DNA of 15,792 nucleotides from Planctomycetales bacterium. GTDB taxonomy: Bacteria > Planctomycetota > Planctomycetia > Pirellulales > UBA7805. Each line of letters begins with the position of its first letter. Within the stretch, counting starts at the first letter, position 1. Below, one piece after another: positions 14,868 to 15,792 of this stretch. Under the pieces are notes generated by a model. The model saw nothing but the letters and a program-made list of their open reading frames with translations. It made no database searches and was not told the DNA's origin. The translations under genes were made by a program, and so were the position numbers. The stretch covers positions 1 through 15,792 of the forward strand of contig WVZU01000328.1 of NCBI GenBank assembly GCA_011772275.1, in the 5' to 3' direction.

Positions 14868-15320
14868 ATGATGGAATTTGATACGGTTTTGGTTCCTGTC
14901 GATTTCTCGGAGGCGTCCGAACAGGCGTACGATCGCGCGCTGGAACTGGTTACAGGATCCAATCCCTTGGTCGTGCTCCTGCATGTCCTGGACCCCGGCC
15001 TGGCCGACTTTTCCCAGCTACACGGTTTCGGGTCGGCCGAAGAAACCATGCGGATCATGCGGCAGAACGCCGAGAACAAATTGCTGGATTACCAGCAGCG
15101 GAAACCAAGCGGCGTGGATGTGCAGACGCTGTTATGCGAAGGCGTGCCTTTTCTAGAGATCGTTAAAAAAGCGGACGAATTGCAGGTGCATGCGATCGTG
15201 ATGGGCAAGGTGGGGACGCGAGGGCAGGTAGAACGGATGCTGTTCGGATCGACGGCCGAACGGGTGATCCGCGCCAGCACCCGTCCCGTGCTCGTGCTGC
15301 CCTGGCATCCAGGCCGCTAA
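14868..15320 (+). CDS. Universal stress protein, UspA family
   Basis: The 150-residue protein is a single Usp domain: first strand DTVLVPVDFSE (5-15) with the nucleotide-contacting Asp12, VVLLHVLDP, the AIVMGKVG strand and the final RPVLVLP strand. The ATP loop reads G113-x2-G116-x10-GS (127-128), one residue longer than the usual G-x2-G-x9-G-[S/T], so ATP binding is likely but not certain. Usp proteins act in the cytoplasm during stress or growth arrest. Starts at 14868 or 14871 (ATGATG) both fit the AGGA at 14857-14860; a longer GTG start at 14835 adds eleven residues without Usp similarity. It follows the DUF1080 gene closely and may be cotranscribed, though the functions are unrelated. 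Confidence 0.93.
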   Translation: MMEFDTVLVPVDFSEASEQAYDRALELVTGSNPLVVLLHVLDPGLADFSQLHGFGSAEETMRIMRQNAENKLLDYQQRKPSGVDVQTLLCEGVPFLEIVKKADELQVHAIVMGKVGTRGQVERMLFGSTAERVIRASTRPVLVLPWHPGR

Positions 15321-15792
15321 GTTGACGACTCTGGAACAGGGTCCCGTCATCGCCAACGGCCGCCATCGGCTGTCGCGGCACGGCAGCGGGCAGCTGAAGA
15401 CCGCCGGGCCAGTGGGGCTGGGGAAATGTCTCCAGCGTAACGGATACACCGAAGGACCCGCCGGGCCAGTCTCCTAAAAGTCCCAGGACCGCGTGGGGCA
15501 GAGGCCCTGCCAGCTTGACCCAAACCATGCCTGGCTGCCCCATCGCCCTGCCAGGGATCTTGAAACGGGAAATCCAGAGCCACCCCCGCCGGGCTGGCTG
15601 TGTGTCCACGGTCGATTGGCAAGGAGCGAAAACAGGCCCCAAGTTTCGGTACTTCCTGCCAGCGGCGAAAATCTTGGCGACTTTCGCTACGGCGGGAAGG
15701 GGGTCGGGCGGGGTGAAATGTTGGGCCTGAGAAAGGACGGGGCAGGGATTTGTCACCAACCTTTTGGCGAGCGACGATAAGTCTTTGCCTGG
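15321..15792. other. 472-base end of window without a recognisable gene
   Basis: Open frames on both strands (plus 15493-15780, minus 15163-15759) give Pro/Arg/Gly-rich translations matching no family known to me. A small hairpin pairs 15418-15424 (CTGGGGA) with 15429-15435 (TCTCCAG, one G-T pair) about 100 bases after the stress protein gene, without a T tract. A 13-base direct repeat is listed separately. Confidence 0.5.
15401..15470 (+). repeat. 13-bp direct repeat downstream of the stress protein gene
   Basis: CCGCCGGGCCAGT occurs at 15401-15413 and again at 15458-15470, 57 bases apart, with the 15418-15435 hairpin between them. The copies are identical over 13 bases. No function is evident; chance is possible in GC-rich DNA. 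Confidence 0.55.

Noticed and set aside
15163..15759. 198-codon minus-strand open frame at the end of the window
   Set aside because: It overlaps the stress protein gene antisense and has no recognisable family features.
1..15792. tRNA or rRNA genes, insertion sequences, integration sites
   Set aside because: Reading through the spacers showed no T-loop-like GTTCRA context with matching arms, no transposase motifs and no flanking inverted repeats with target duplications.

Overview
This GC-rich window reads as a planctomycete chromosome segment, most likely of the Pirellulales type. The basis is gene content: a secreted DUF1080 (3-keto-disaccharide hydrolase type) protein, a sulfatase remnant, a response regulator fused to an RsbW-like ATPase, long gene-poor spacers, and several starts without a clear Shine-Dalgarno. 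No rRNA gene, tRNA, CRISPR array, transposase or phage gene was seen. The taxonomic call is inference; no search was run.

Left part (1-7414, all + strand): mfd (transcription-repair coupling factor), an exported SurA/parvulin-type peptidyl-prolyl isomerase, gltA (type II citrate synthase), and a receiver plus RsbW-like ATPase protein 49 bases behind gltA. Spacers of 150 and 424 bases with hairpins and candidate promoters separate the first three, so they are probably separate transcription units. The receiver-ATPase gene may ride on the gltA transcript.

Middle part (7415-12209): a strong hairpin cluster and a very good sigma70-like promoter (TATAAT) precede a 527-residue protein of unknown family. 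I read it as nine consecutive helical repeats with a basic period of about 37 residues, an apparently undescribed alpha-solenoid. It converges on, and overlaps by 11 bases, a minus-strand operon of a DUF2868 membrane protein and a DUF3482 GTPase, which overlap each other by 4 bases (ATGA). This pair is known mainly from proteobacteria and probably forms a membrane-associated GTPase module.

Right part (12210-15792): 1.2 kb without a convincing gene, then the C-terminal end only of a sulfatase (pseudogene) with an 18-bp in-frame tandem duplication, a spacer with a 9-bp perfect hairpin and a 14-bp palindrome near a promoter, a secreted DUF1080 protein, a universal stress protein, and about 470 bases with no recognisable gene.

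The strongest candidate for something new is the repeat protein at 7653-9236. No multi-gene defence or mobile system was found.
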